From positions 38,327 to 102,326 of the forward strand of contig JANQLV010000057.1 of assembly GCA_028280415.1 (NCBI GenBank): a stretch of 64,000 nucleotides of DNA. The letters run 5' to 3'. A program made the position numbers and the translations under genes. The DNA is from Saprospiraceae bacterium (GTDB taxonomy: Bacteria > Bacteroidota > Bacteroidia > Chitinophagales > Saprospiraceae). Below the pieces are notes generated by a model. The model searched no databases. It was not told the origin of the DNA and saw only the letters and a program-made list of their open reading frames with translations. This document shows, in pieces, positions 1 to 9,339 of this stretch. Within the stretch, counting starts at the first letter, position 1; every line of letters begins with the position of its first letter.

Positions 1-686
1 AAGCTATGTAGTTCCCAGTAGCTTTGAATTTCAATCTGTTTGGTATTGAGATCGAGGGACAAATATTTCCCGGGCATTAGTTTATGACAATCCTGGAAAA
101 TGGTATAGGGACTGGGGATATATCCAAAATCCAAATACAATTTTAAGGCGGCAGGATCAATAATCTTTTTGAACTGTGGATGCTTATGGAATGCTTTTAG
201 TTCAGAGGAAAATAACATTAAGCCATCCTTCCAGTAATAATAAAATGGTTTAACCCCTGCCCTGTCTCTGAAGTAATAGATTTTTTCTGCTTCTTTGTCT
301 AGCAAAACTATAGCGAACATACCGATGAAACGCTTTACACATTTTACGCCCCATTCCGAAAAGGCATGTAGAATGACTTCTGTATCAGACTGGGAAATAA
401 ATTGATGTCCCAGTTCTGCTAGTTCTTTCTTTATTTCTTTGAAGTTATAAATTTCACCATTGAAGACTACGGACAATTGCTGATAATGCATTGGTTGATG
501 TCCTGCGGCGCTAAGATCAATTATCGATAATCTGGCTTGCGAAAGTCCAACCAGGCATTCCGGGAAGGAGAAATGCTCTACACCCCGATCATCCGGTCCG
601 CGATGATGAAGCATGGCAATCATTGACTCCAGCGTATGTTCCGCTGTTTTTTTATTAAAATCTATATAACCGCTAATCCCACACAT
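1..686 (-). CDS. AsnB-like glutamine-dependent amidotransferase, N-terminal part (gene runs off the window)
   Basis: Reading the minus strand from 686 gives a protein beginning MCGISGYIDF, whose Cys2 is the N-terminal nucleophile of class II glutamine amidotransferases once Met1 is removed. It continues with the family motifs LHHRGPDD, LSQARLSIIDLSAAGHQPM, FNGEIYNF and SDTEVILHA. About 228 codons are present and the asparagine-synthase ATPase half lies beyond position 1. The start ATG overlaps the TAA stop of the upstream deacetylase gene (TAATG), so the two are translationally coupled. In polysaccharide loci such enzymes usually turn sugar uronic acids into uronamides rather than making asparagine; that role here is inferred from the neighbours. 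Confidence 0.9.
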   Translation of the reverse strand, partial: MCGISGYIDFNKKTAEHTLESMIAMLHHRGPDDRGVEHFSFPECLVGLSQARLSIIDLSAAGHQPMHYQQLSVVFNGEIYNFKEIKKELAELGHQFISQSDTEVILHAFSEWGVKCVKRFIGMFAIVLLDKEAEKIYYFRDRAGVKPFYYYWKDGLMLFSSELKAFHKHPQFKKIIDPAALKLYLDFGYIPSPYTIFQDCHKLMPGKYLSLDLNTKQIEIQSYWELHS

Positions 687-1816
687 TAGTTTTCCGTAAT
701 TATATTTCCGAGTTGATCAGAAGATTTAAACTCTAAATCGGGCCAATATTTCGTGGCCTTATGAAGTAATTCTTTAAATAATTTTAAGCTTCGACTCCGG
801 TTATCAGGATTAATTCCGCCAATGAAATTCACCCTGTGTACGCTTATAATTGCCGGTTTTTTATATTTAAAAGCAAGACTAATGTCTTTTAGACAAGAGT
901 CGACCCAATCTTTATTAGCATGTTCAACGACTTCGAAAGAAGCATTACGCATCAAATAAGTTTGACCAAACCGGTTTTTTTGACCGGTGTAATGATAAAT
1001 TTTTTCAAATTTCTTTTTAGGATGAACAACAGGGTTTCGCTGTACTCGTGATCCCTGTAAATATTTTATACCATAGTTCGCTAATGATTCATTGAGCTCT
1101 GGAGACCAATAATAACAAGGAGCGATAAAAGAACTGGAGGCATAACCATGCAACTGTTTAAACAGAGTTAATCCATCTTTGAGAATATTTTTTTGCTCTT
1201 GTATTTCATTGGCATTACCAAAGGCATCCAAAAACTCTTTTTTGCAGGAAGATACATTTCCTTCACCGTGTACACTAAACATATTTTGTTCGAAAGCCAA
1301 ATGCGTATATTTATCTCCGGTTCTAAGGGCATGCATCCAGTTGCTGATATTGAGATGTTCTCTTCCGTGAAACTGGGGACGAAAAAGCTTTCTCTTTTGT
1401 CCTTCCAAATACAATTCCCATACTCGATCTCTCCCTTTGTATCTATCGAGAGTAGCTGTAAATGGTTCGAAGAAGTATTGCGAAAAGTCACTTGCTTTGA
1501 TCTTTGCAAAATCAGGATTTGCAACAAGATTATTGGCAGTAATTATGGCAGGCTTATTATTTTTATCTTTTACACTTTCGAGTACTTCAAATAATAATTC
1601 CAAATCCTCATTACTTTCTAAAGTATCGTTTGAATTGTAAATACATTTATCAACAGCCAGGCCTTTTTCCTTAAAATAATTGAACGCTTTTTTCGAAGCC
1701 ATTCGAATCATCCCCCAATCGTCTGATTCAAATACGACAATTTTGCGCTTTGTTCTCCAACCCGGCATTAAGGAGAAGCGATGAACAATATTATTTTTAA
1801 GGGTTTGAATAGTCAT
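686..1816 (-). CDS. Polysaccharide deacetylase-like (NodB-fold) protein
   Basis: 376 aa with no signal peptide. The N-terminal ESDDWG (about residues 30-35) and the later RPQFHGREHLN stretch resemble the metal-binding Asp-Asp and His motifs of NodB/CE4-type deacetylases. This is the variant found as uncharacterised polysaccharide (de)acetylases in Bacteroidota glycan loci. It sits inside the minus-strand polysaccharide operon, 2 bp after the EpsG-like gene, and overlaps the next AsnB-like start by one base. A role trimming N-acetyl groups from a cytoplasmic glycan intermediate is inferred. The substrate cannot be read from the sequence. Confidence 0.6.
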   Translation of the reverse strand: MTIQTLKNNIVHRFSLMPGWRTKRKIVVFESDDWGMIRMASKKAFNYFKEKGLAVDKCIYNSNDTLESNEDLELLFEVLESVKDKNNKPAIITANNLVANPDFAKIKASDFSQYFFEPFTATLDRYKGRDRVWELYLEGQKRKLFRPQFHGREHLNISNWMHALRTGDKYTHLAFEQNMFSVHGEGNVSSCKKEFLDAFGNANEIQEQKNILKDGLTLFKQLHGYASSSFIAPCYYWSPELNESLANYGIKYLQGSRVQRNPVVHPKKKFEKIYHYTGQKNRFGQTYLMRNASFEVVEHANKDWVDSCLKDISLAFKYKKPAIISVHRVNFIGGINPDNRSRSLKLFKELLHKATKYWPDLEFKSSDQLGNIITEN

Positions 1817-1818
1817 CT

Positions 1819-3051
1819 TTATTTGATCAACTCAATAATTGCGGTCTCATTTTCAAAATAAGCGGCCACAACTGGATTCATAAAGATAGTGTTGATGCCT
1901 ATACGTTCTATTCCTACTCTGATCTCTACCACGACGTATAATAAAACGGGTATAATAGTAAGGGGAGAAAAGAATCTCATCCAATAGTTTTTGTCCTCTT
2001 TTTGAATGAATAAAAAAAGCACTGCTAGAAAGGATAATGTAGCAATATCAAACATACGAGCTACTGAGGGTACTATGCTCAAAATGGAGGTAATACTAAA
2101 AACGATAATACCAAAATAGAGCAAAGGACTAAAATCAAATTCTTTTAATTTCTTTCCCTTAACAAATAGCAAATAAATTATAATAAAAAAGGAAAGCAAT
2201 TTAATACCAGTTACCCTCCACCGGACAAACCATCTGGTCTGTTCAATATCCTGAAAATAAGCTTTAACCATTTCGGGATGTGTATAAGAACCGACCCTAT
2301 CTGCTGCGACTCCCGATAGCTCTGGTAAGAGATTCAAGATACCCTGAATATCCAAATTGACAAAAAACAGACCTACGATTAGCAGGACCGGATACACAAT
2401 TTTGGGAAGTCTGACAAAGTAGAAAATTAGCAAAAGAGCAACGGGTAAGGTAAATGCTACATGAATAAATATGGAAAGAACTGAGAAGACAATATACCTC
2501 TTATCCCGGTTGATCAATAAATATAAAACACTGAAAAAGTATATTTGTAATGCTGTATAAAAACGCACTCCATTAATCGTCCAAATAGGTACGATGAATG
2601 CAAAAAGGATAATAAAAGGAACGGCAATAGTCTTAATTTGTTTGCCGGACTTTTCAATTAAATACCAAATATTTCTTGAATAAAAATAGCCAAAGATTAA
2701 TCCGAAAATCGCAAACAGAAACCGGTAATCATCTGTAAACCTGGAAACGAAAAAGGAAAGCAAGGGTTCATAATAATCTCCCCGGCCAATCGTTCCGGCC
2801 TGTAATCCACTCCAGAACTGACTGAAGTCCATTTCGGAATGATGATACTCAATCAGATAATCTCTATAGCGATTGGCATCCATACCTTCATTTGAGATAA
2901 CAAAGGTGAAACCAAAAAATGCACTAAAAAACCAAATGATATTCTTGGCAAAAGAAGATCTGTAATTAACTAATGCAAAAATCAAAGAAAATAAAGGCCA
3001 TATCCAGAATAAGATATATGCCCAAACCTTGTTTTGTCTAGTGCTGCTCAA
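1819..3051 (-). CDS. EpsG-like O-antigen/exopolysaccharide polymerase (Wzy role)
   Basis: 410 aa, strongly hydrophobic with about ten predicted membrane segments. The NGVRFYTALQIYFF stretch after the fourth or fifth segment matches the conserved N-x-x-R region of the EpsG family, whose members act as Wzy-type polymerases. The start codon is TTG (no upstream ATG in frame) and it overlaps the end of the upstream GT4 gene by 14 bp. With Wzx and Wzz in the same operon, it is the only candidate polymerase in the left locus. Wzy proteins vary so much that the assignment rests on topology, that motif and context. Confidence 0.65.
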   Translation of the reverse strand: MSSTRQNKVWAYILFWIWPLFSLIFALVNYRSSFAKNIIWFFSAFFGFTFVISNEGMDANRYRDYLIEYHHSEMDFSQFWSGLQAGTIGRGDYYEPLLSFFVSRFTDDYRFLFAIFGLIFGYFYSRNIWYLIEKSGKQIKTIAVPFIILFAFIVPIWTINGVRFYTALQIYFFSVLYLLINRDKRYIVFSVLSIFIHVAFTLPVALLLIFYFVRLPKIVYPVLLIVGLFFVNLDIQGILNLLPELSGVAADRVGSYTHPEMVKAYFQDIEQTRWFVRWRVTGIKLLSFFIIIYLLFVKGKKLKEFDFSPLLYFGIIVFSITSILSIVPSVARMFDIATLSFLAVLFLFIQKEDKNYWMRFFSPLTIIPVLLYVVVEIRVGIERIGINTIFMNPVVAAYFENETAIIELIK

Positions 3052-4168
3052 TTTCTTCCTTAAGACTTAATGATGCTTCCAAGAATTTTTTACTGACGTT
3101 TTCAATCCGGTATTGATCAATATTAGGATGCACAAATTTTCCGGAATAATCTCCATTGAGGAAACGTATAATATTTTCTTTATCGGAATAATTGCTATCA
3201 ATATTTAAAATCGGCCGACCGGTCAGATAATAATCAATGAGCTTGCTGGGCAATTGGGTTTTAGGATCATAAGCAATATTAACCAGAAAGTCCATTTGAC
3301 TTAGGAAGGCAAGTAAGTCTTCTCTGGGAATATAGTCGTGTAAAATAATTTTGCCCTGGCTTTTTTCCAGATAAGGTTCTACTATGTGTTTTGATCTGGT
3401 GAAAATATGAAATTTGAAATCTTTCTTGCTTTCCAATAACAGATCGAAAAGAGGTCTGGGATCTCTGGAGCCCAGGATAAAAAGCCCTGAGAATACAAAT
3501 GTTGGGACTTCGTTTGGTTTATATGGTTTTAGGTGCTTTTGAGAATCTTCAAATTTAAACCCTTGCGGAATCTCGATGAATTTATCGTGAAATTCCGGAT
3601 AAAAATTAATGGTCATAGCAAGCCTTGGAATACTGATAAAGTCCGCTTTTCTGCAAAACCATTTTTCCAGATATTTAAAATAAAACATCTTTTTAAATGA
3701 ATCCAAAGTAGAACCCATATAGGGATCACCACAATCTGCGATCCAGGTTTTGGCAATTCGATGCTGTTCTGTTCTGGCCCAGGCTACTCCCCAGTGAATC
3801 GGATGAGGAACCGCTACGGAAATCAGTAAATCATAGCCGGATTCTTTACTCAATACCTTTTTTACTTTTGACATTAAAGTAATCATAGGATATTCAAAAA
3901 AGAGAATGGCTGCCCGGCGAATAATTTTTCTGGCGAGTTTTATTATCCCTTTTCCTTTAATTTTAAAATCAACGGGCTCTTTTCCCAAATCTTTAATTTT
4001 AAAACCAAACTCTTCCATTAACCCATCGTGTTTATCGGGAAAGTAATGCGTTACCAGCGTCACTTCATGTCCTTGTCTGCAAAACTCTTTTACAAGCTCA
4101 GTTGTCCGAAAAGAACGTGGAGATAATTGGGGATAAAAAGAACTAGAAACTATAATGATCTTTTTCAT
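3038..4168 (-). CDS. Glycosyltransferase family 4-like
   Basis: 376 aa with a GT-B layout. The N-terminal domain opens with KKIIIVSSSFYPQLSPRSFRTTELVKEF, a common GT4 donor-loop start. The C-terminal half has FVFSGLFILGSRDPRPLFDLL and LDYYLTGRPILNID, in the place of the family's nucleotide-sugar-binding E-x7-E region. It has no transmembrane segment, so it probably acts at the inner face of the membrane on the lipid-linked glycan. It overlaps the upstream asnB by 4 bp (ATGA) and the downstream polymerase by 14 bp. Donor and acceptor are unknown. Confidence 0.75.
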   Translation of the reverse strand: MKKIIIVSSSFYPQLSPRSFRTTELVKEFCRQGHEVTLVTHYFPDKHDGLMEEFGFKIKDLGKEPVDFKIKGKGIIKLARKIIRRAAILFFEYPMITLMSKVKKVLSKESGYDLLISVAVPHPIHWGVAWARTEQHRIAKTWIADCGDPYMGSTLDSFKKMFYFKYLEKWFCRKADFISIPRLAMTINFYPEFHDKFIEIPQGFKFEDSQKHLKPYKPNEVPTFVFSGLFILGSRDPRPLFDLLLESKKDFKFHIFTRSKHIVEPYLEKSQGKIILHDYIPREDLLAFLSQMDFLVNIAYDPKTQLPSKLIDYYLTGRPILNIDSNYSDKENIIRFLNGDYSGKFVHPNIDQYRIENVSKKFLEASLSLKEEIEQH

Positions 4169-6207
4169 GAATCCAAATTGATAGGCTTTTTAATTTCTTG
4201 CGATTCTTTTTGATTTACAGAGAAAGTTTTCATCCATTCTGCAAATGAGATAACTCTCCAAAAAGTGTAATCGAAAGGTTTGAGGCCTTGTAGCATTTTT
4301 TCAAATTCCAGGAGCAGATTTTCGTTGAATATTCCCATACTATATTGGATCGCATCCTTCAGCTTTTCTTTAAATTGCTCGGTATAGTGTTTTTTGATCC
4401 AGGTTTCTTCCGGAGCAATAAAACCGATTTTATCCATTCGGTTGATAATGGGGCTTGGTAAGGTGCCTTCCATCGCAACCCGCAGTACTTTTTTGGTAAC
4501 TCCGTCCAGAATTTTATGCTGATCCGGTAGTCCTACAACGAATTCGACCAATCGATGATCTAAAAAAGGAACCCTGGATTCAATGGAGTGTGCCATTGAA
4601 TTTCGGTCTTCCCAATGCAACAATTTTTGTAAGTTAATGGCATTCAACTGTGCTTCGGATAATGCTCGAATGCTGCCTGTTTTTATATTTAACACTTCAA
4701 ATGGATGCAGTGGAATTGCTTTGAGTTTATCCATATTTAACCAGGCGGGTACCGTGTTATCCGATGGTCTCAGTTTTGCTTTTAGCCATTTTGGAAAAGC
4801 AGCATGGGCGATATTCACTAAAATATTATTCCAGGTAATGCCATGTATTTTTTTAATCGCTCTAAATTCTTTCCAAAAGCGGAACCATTTAAAACGAATA
4901 AATAAATTTGCCAGATGTGGTCCCAAATAACCAAGATATCCTGCCAATTGCTCATCCGCTCCCTGTCCGTCCAACATTACTGTTACCTGATTTTGTTTGG
5001 AGAGTTTAAAGACGTTCCATTGCATCAGGATGCTATTGGATTGATAAGGTTCATCTTGATGCCAGGTGATTTTTTCAGCGTCTCGAATGAGATCTTCGAA
5101 AGAGGGATAAGTGTAATGGGCTTTAACTTTTGTAGCATCTACTACTATATCGATCCATTTGCGCTCATCAAATTTTTTGTCGTGAGAACATGCAGAGAAA
5201 GTTCTCTGAAGCTCTTCTGAGCCCTGCTCTTTTAATATATTATTGATTGTGCAAACAATAGAGGAAGAATCCAAGCCTCCCGATAAACAGGAGCCAACTT
5301 CTACATCGGCCCGCAGGCGCAAATTAACGGATCGATCGAAATATTCTTTGAACTGTCCTGCTGCTTGCTTTAGATTTCCCTTCCATTTTTTTGGCTGAAG
5401 CGTGTACCACTTATGGTAATTTATTTTCTCTGATGGATTAATCGAGAGTTTATCAATATGACTTTTGAAAAAACATCCCGGAGGAATATGAAACACTCCC
5501 TGAAACATAGTTTCGTCAGTATGATCCAATAAGCTATAGACCAAAAAGTCATAAGCTATTTGCGGATTAACTGATGCCTGCCAGCCGGGCAATGCTGTGA
5601 ATTGTTTGATCTCTGAAGCGAAGCATAAATCCCGGTCAGGAGAAATCCAATAATACAAAGGCTTGATACCGAAGCGATCCCTTGCGGCAAATATCGTTTG
5701 TTCCTGTTGATCATAAATTACGAAAGCCCACATTCCATTGAAGTGGTGTAGACAATCCGTCCCCCATTCCTGATAAGCTGCTAAAATAACTTCCGTATCT
5801 GAGTTGGTTTTAAATTCGTAACCTTTTGTACGGAGTTCTTTTTTGAGTTCTATATAATTATATACCTCGCCATTATAGGTTATCCAATATCGGTCACCAT
5901 AATAACTCATAGGCAAATGCCCGGCGGGAGAAAGATCAAGAATAGATAAACGTCGATGGCCTAAAGCCAGTTTGATATCTTTTTCATGAAGCTCTGATAC
6001 ATATTTATTCTCAGGCGTATACGGAATAGAAGAAAGCAAAACATTTTCGGGGGTATCTTTTCCTCCGTAAAACGAATACTGTCTTTTTGTATCTACAAAA
6101 AAGAAACCTTCATCATCCGGCCCCCGGTGGTGAATAAGATCAGTCATCTCACTGATAAGCTCAGAACTAAGCGTTTTTTTAGCAATAATTGCAGCTATTC
6201 CACACAT
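4165..6207 (-). CDS. asnB: Asparagine synthase-like glutamine amidotransferase
   Basis: 680 aa. Cys2 in MCGIAAII, IHHRGPDDEG, YNGEVYNYIE and SDTEVILAAY define the glutaminase half. The ATP-pyrophosphatase motif SGGLDSSSI (near residue 310) and HSIESRVPFLDHRLVEF define the synthase half. It sits in a glycan operon between a GT4 and a WecF-like gene, like the WbpS/WbmC-type amidotransferases that convert uronic acids such as GalNAcA into uronamides. That is the favoured role because UDP-uronic-acid enzymes are encoded upstream. Simple asparagine synthesis cannot be excluded. At 680 aa it is longer than the usual 550-630 aa, owing to insertions and a long C-terminus. Confidence 0.88.
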   Translation of the reverse strand: MCGIAAIIAKKTLSSELISEMTDLIHHRGPDDEGFFFVDTKRQYSFYGGKDTPENVLLSSIPYTPENKYVSELHEKDIKLALGHRRLSILDLSPAGHLPMSYYGDRYWITYNGEVYNYIELKKELRTKGYEFKTNSDTEVILAAYQEWGTDCLHHFNGMWAFVIYDQQEQTIFAARDRFGIKPLYYWISPDRDLCFASEIKQFTALPGWQASVNPQIAYDFLVYSLLDHTDETMFQGVFHIPPGCFFKSHIDKLSINPSEKINYHKWYTLQPKKWKGNLKQAAGQFKEYFDRSVNLRLRADVEVGSCLSGGLDSSSIVCTINNILKEQGSEELQRTFSACSHDKKFDERKWIDIVVDATKVKAHYTYPSFEDLIRDAEKITWHQDEPYQSNSILMQWNVFKLSKQNQVTVMLDGQGADEQLAGYLGYLGPHLANLFIRFKWFRFWKEFRAIKKIHGITWNNILVNIAHAAFPKWLKAKLRPSDNTVPAWLNMDKLKAIPLHPFEVLNIKTGSIRALSEAQLNAINLQKLLHWEDRNSMAHSIESRVPFLDHRLVEFVVGLPDQHKILDGVTKKVLRVAMEGTLPSPIINRMDKIGFIAPEETWIKKHYTEQFKEKLKDAIQYSMGIFNENLLLEFEKMLQGLKPFDYTFWRVISFAEWMKTFSVNQKESQEIKKPINLDS

Positions 6208-6225
6208 ATGAATTGATATATACTT

Positions 6226-7275
6226 TTAGTGGGCATAAATTGCCGCCCAGGAGGATCGAAGTACTTCGGGACTATAGTATTTTTCCAGAAGTGATTGATT
6301 TAGAGAAACATCCCGCTCTTGGAGTATATTCTCCTGTGTAATAAGTCGATTACTGAATATTTGTATACCTCTTTTTTGAAAAGAACGGAAGGCTGTTGTG
6401 TCCGGATAGACATATACTGTTTTTCCCATAGCCAGTAAAGACGTGGTGACCCCCATCGCTTCCTGGCGTTTGTGGTTGAAGATCGCAATATGCATTTCAT
6501 TAAGAAAATTACGGTAAGACTTTAGGTCCATGAAATCGACTATCGGAATAAATTTATCTCCGAATATTTTTGTACCTAGATCAAGAACTTTTCTTTTATA
6601 CTCCGGATAATTACCATAAGAGAGTGGGCAATACACTTCAATTTCCTGTTCTTTGTAAGCCTTTAATTGAGTAAAAATTTCTTCGTGCTCATTGCTGGGA
6701 TCAGCAGAGTTGCCGACCAGAATTTTCCAGGTAGTTCCCGTTTTCTTTTGAATTGGAAACTCATGAACATTAATGGTATTACTAAGATACATTGGGCTGT
6801 AAAAGAATTTTGCCTTAGAATCAAATATTTCATTGGCGAGTTCCGAGTCACCTTGAATATGGGTAATATGACCGTAGATGTTTTTTAGTGTATTCTTTTT
6901 TATAAAATTATAAAGGCTTTTTTTGGCATTACTCTCTTTTGTGCCAAGGTCCATTCCTCCATAAATTACCCAATACGTTTTTTTCAAAGCAAAACGGAGC
7001 AAAAAGAAAAAGTAAAGCACCGGGTTGCCATGGATAATGATTTTTGTAGCTTGCCTGAAATGTATATAAAGCTGTCTTAAATTTTGAAAAAAATACTTAC
7101 TATGCGGAGAACCTAAATAGCCTATATTTGCCTGATTCAACAACTCTGCCTCTTTCGATTTGGAGATACATAAAAAATATTGATCTACCTCTTTAAATTC
7201 ATCATTGAGAAAGCGAATGATAGGAACTGTAAACTTATTGGGCAATAGAATATGCAGAATGCGAGTTCTTGACAT
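6226..7275 (-). CDS. WecF-like (GT56) 4-acetamido-4,6-dideoxygalactose transferase
   Basis: 349 aa. Features of the Glyco_transf_56 family are visible: the RFLNDEF start, the WVIYGGMDLG stretch in the place of WecF's W-G-x-D-L, and in the C-terminal half IPIVDFMDLKSYRNFLNEMHIAIFNHKRQEAMGVTTSLLAMG. In enterobacteria WecF transfers Fuc4NAc from dTDP to the lipid-linked enterobacterial common antigen precursor. Its start lies 41 bp inside the upstream wecE-like gene, whose product makes the matching dTDP-4-amino sugar, and this supports the call. Here the sugar may be N-formylated or acetylated by another neighbour. Confidence 0.72.
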   Translation of the reverse strand: MSRTRILHILLPNKFTVPIIRFLNDEFKEVDQYFLCISKSKEAELLNQANIGYLGSPHSKYFFQNLRQLYIHFRQATKIIIHGNPVLYFFFLLRFALKKTYWVIYGGMDLGTKESNAKKSLYNFIKKNTLKNIYGHITHIQGDSELANEIFDSKAKFFYSPMYLSNTINVHEFPIQKKTGTTWKILVGNSADPSNEHEEIFTQLKAYKEQEIEVYCPLSYGNYPEYKRKVLDLGTKIFGDKFIPIVDFMDLKSYRNFLNEMHIAIFNHKRQEAMGVTTSLLAMGKTVYVYPDTTAFRSFQKRGIQIFSNRLITQENILQERDVSLNQSLLEKYYSPEVLRSSWAAIYAH

Positions 7276-8413
7276 TTGTTACAATACTTATTATTTGTTC
7301 TTGGCTTTTCGTATCGAGTTCGTAATAAAATGGTAATCGCAGCAGGCAATTAGTATATCGATCCGTTTCCGGAAGGATTCGACCATCGTGTTTGTCTTCA
7401 TAAAATGGGCTAGTGTGTAAACTGATATAGTGAAAGACCGAAAGAATATCTTTTTCTTTCAATTGCTGAATAATTAATGATCGTTGTTTTATAGATTGAC
7501 AAATAAGGTAAAACATATGTGCATTATTGGTAGAAAAATCAGGAATATAAGGCAATTGTACTCCTTCTTCCAGGGCCCAGGTTTTAAGATTTTCATTATA
7601 ATGCTGCCATATAGCTTTGCGTTTTGTCTGAATATCCTGCAAGTGTTCTAACTGTGCCCATAAAAAGGCAGCAGTAGCTTCAGAAGGGAGAAAGGAAGAA
7701 CCCACATCTACCCAGCCATACTTATCTACTTCGCCTCTGAAAAAAGCAGAACGATTAGTACCTTTTTCCCAAATGATTTCAGCTCTATCAAAAAATTGTT
7801 CATCATTGATAGCCAGCATACCTCCTTCGCCAGAAATAATATTTTTTGTTTCATGAAAAGAAAAAGTTCCCATATGTCCGATTGAACCTAAAGGTCGACG
7901 ATTACCCTTTTTATCGATATAATAATTGTCAATGGCTTGAGCTGCATCTTCAATGACGAATAAATTATATCGATTGGCAAGGTTCATTATTTTATCCATA
8001 TCGCAGGCCACCCCGGCATAATGGACAGGAACAATTGCTTTTGTCTTTTCAGTTATTAAAGGCTCAATGGCCTCTTCGTCCATGCCTGGATGATCCTTAC
8101 GGGAGTCTACAAAAACGATCTTTGCTCCGCGAAGCACAAAGGCATTTGCGGTAGATACAAAGGTATAAGAAGGCATAATGACTTCATCCCCAGGCTGAAT
8201 ATTAATGAGGATAGCAGACATTTCCAATGCATCTGTACAAGAGGAAGTAAGTAAGCATTTACCGAATCCGTATTGTTCCTGGAAAAAGTTTTGGCATTTT
8301 TGAGTAAAAAAACCATTACCCGATAATTTACCCGATAATACTGCCTGATACATATAATGCGCCTCCTTGCCAGTCAAATGTGGTTTATTAAAAGGGATTT
8401 TATAATTTTTCAT
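7235..8413 (-). CDS. wecE: dTDP-4-amino-4,6-dideoxygalactose transaminase
   Basis: 392 aa, DegT/DnrJ/EryC1 family of PLP-dependent sugar aminotransferases. Close similarity to WecE/RffA is evident in the blocks GDEVIMPSYTFVSTANAFVLRGAKIVF, KAIVPVHYAGVACDMD, EDAAQAI and KGTNRSAFFRGEVDKYGWVD. The PLP-binding lysine is Lys190 in SFHETKN. It converts dTDP-4-keto-6-deoxyglucose plus glutamate to dTDP-4-amino-4,6-dideoxygalactose. The required RmlA/RmlB enzymes are not in this window and must be encoded elsewhere. The stop region overlaps the WecF-like start, and its own ATG overlaps the formyltransferase-like gene by 4 bp. Confidence 0.88.
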   Translation of the reverse strand: MKNYKIPFNKPHLTGKEAHYMYQAVLSGKLSGNGFFTQKCQNFFQEQYGFGKCLLTSSCTDALEMSAILINIQPGDEVIMPSYTFVSTANAFVLRGAKIVFVDSRKDHPGMDEEAIEPLITEKTKAIVPVHYAGVACDMDKIMNLANRYNLFVIEDAAQAIDNYYIDKKGNRRPLGSIGHMGTFSFHETKNIISGEGGMLAINDEQFFDRAEIIWEKGTNRSAFFRGEVDKYGWVDVGSSFLPSEATAAFLWAQLEHLQDIQTKRKAIWQHYNENLKTWALEEGVQLPYIPDFSTNNAHMFYLICQSIKQRSLIIQQLKEKDILSVFHYISLHTSPFYEDKHDGRILPETDRYTNCLLRLPFYYELDTKSQEQIISIVTNVKNSHSAYSIAQ

Positions 8414-9285
8414 TTGAATCGAAGTCTAAATTTTTTAGGAAAATGATATTCATTAGTATCTGGATTAAACATGTTATCGATTTTTAATAATCCTTTACCA
8501 CAAACGACTACCGGACATCCTTCTCTTTTGAAAAGAACTTTACCGGGGCTTCGGTTTTCGATCAAAACATCATCAATGGTAGAAGCATCGTTAATAATAT
8601 ATTCTACTCCTTCGACAATTGTCCTGGCGCCTTGGTAGGGAAAGCCTACCGCATCGATATGTCGCTTTATTTTTTCAGCGGGCCAGGTCCAGTCAATATA
8701 GTAATCCTCAAAATCCCGCCAGAGTGAGAAAGAAGCTTCTGCCTCGTTTTGTTTTACTTGAGTTAATTCTTTATGTATAGCTTCGGCGACAATTTTTTTT
8801 AAAAGTGATCCATAACAATTCGAAATCATCTCGATAGCTTCTTTGATTTTTATGGGATAAGTTATGGAACATTTTTCCAGGCCAACAATATCACCACTAT
8901 CAAATTCTTCTTCTCCCAAGAGTGCCGTTACGCCTATCTCTGTATCTCCATTGATCAATGCAGAGACTAATGGATTGAATCCTCTGTAGCGTGGAAGAAT
9001 AGAGTCGTGAAAAACAATGAGTTTTTGTTGAGACTCTTTTGTAATCAGCCACCTCCAACCTATCGCAATCAGAATTTCCGAGTCAATTTCTGTGCTTTGA
9101 TTTCTATATTCATACTTTAATTGATGTTGAATACAAAACTGATTTAGCTCAGAAGAATAATCATTTTGTACATTTTTATCTTTTCCGATTATGACTTTAT
9201 CGATATGTTTCAAGTCCTCGGGGGACAAAGCTTTTAGTGCTTTTAGAGCTTTTAGTCCAAGACCAAATATAGTAATTGACAACAC
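8410..9285 (-). CDS. Formyltransferase-like protein (sugar N-formyltransferase candidate)
   Basis: 291 aa with a Formyl_trans_N core: FHDSILPRYRGFNPLVSALINGDTEIGVTALLGEEEFDSGDIV carries the catalytic His (residue 93) and Asp (residue 129) positions. The Asn that normally lies two residues before the His is not there (VFHDS instead of the usual N-x-H). Enzymes of this shape formylate the amino group of dTDP-amino sugars with N10-formyltetrahydrofolate. The gene directly precedes wecE, so dTDP-Fuc4N is the obvious substrate. The start is GTG at 9285 (or TTG one codon later), with no ATG available. True tRNA-Met formyltransferase is unlikely given context and length. Confidence 0.7.
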   Translation of the reverse strand: MLSITIFGLGLKALKALKALSPEDLKHIDKVIIGKDKNVQNDYSSELNQFCIQHQLKYEYRNQSTEIDSEILIAIGWRWLITKESQQKLIVFHDSILPRYRGFNPLVSALINGDTEIGVTALLGEEEFDSGDIVGLEKCSITYPIKIKEAIEMISNCYGSLLKKIVAEAIHKELTQVKQNEAEASFSLWRDFEDYYIDWTWPAEKIKRHIDAVGFPYQGARTIVEGVEYIINDASTIDDVLIENRSPGKVLFKREGCPVVVCGKGLLKIDNMFNPDTNEYHFPKKFRLRFK

Positions 9286-9339
9286 GAATAGATTATATTC
9301 TCAAACTATCAGGAACGAAGATTGTACTAAGACAAATTC

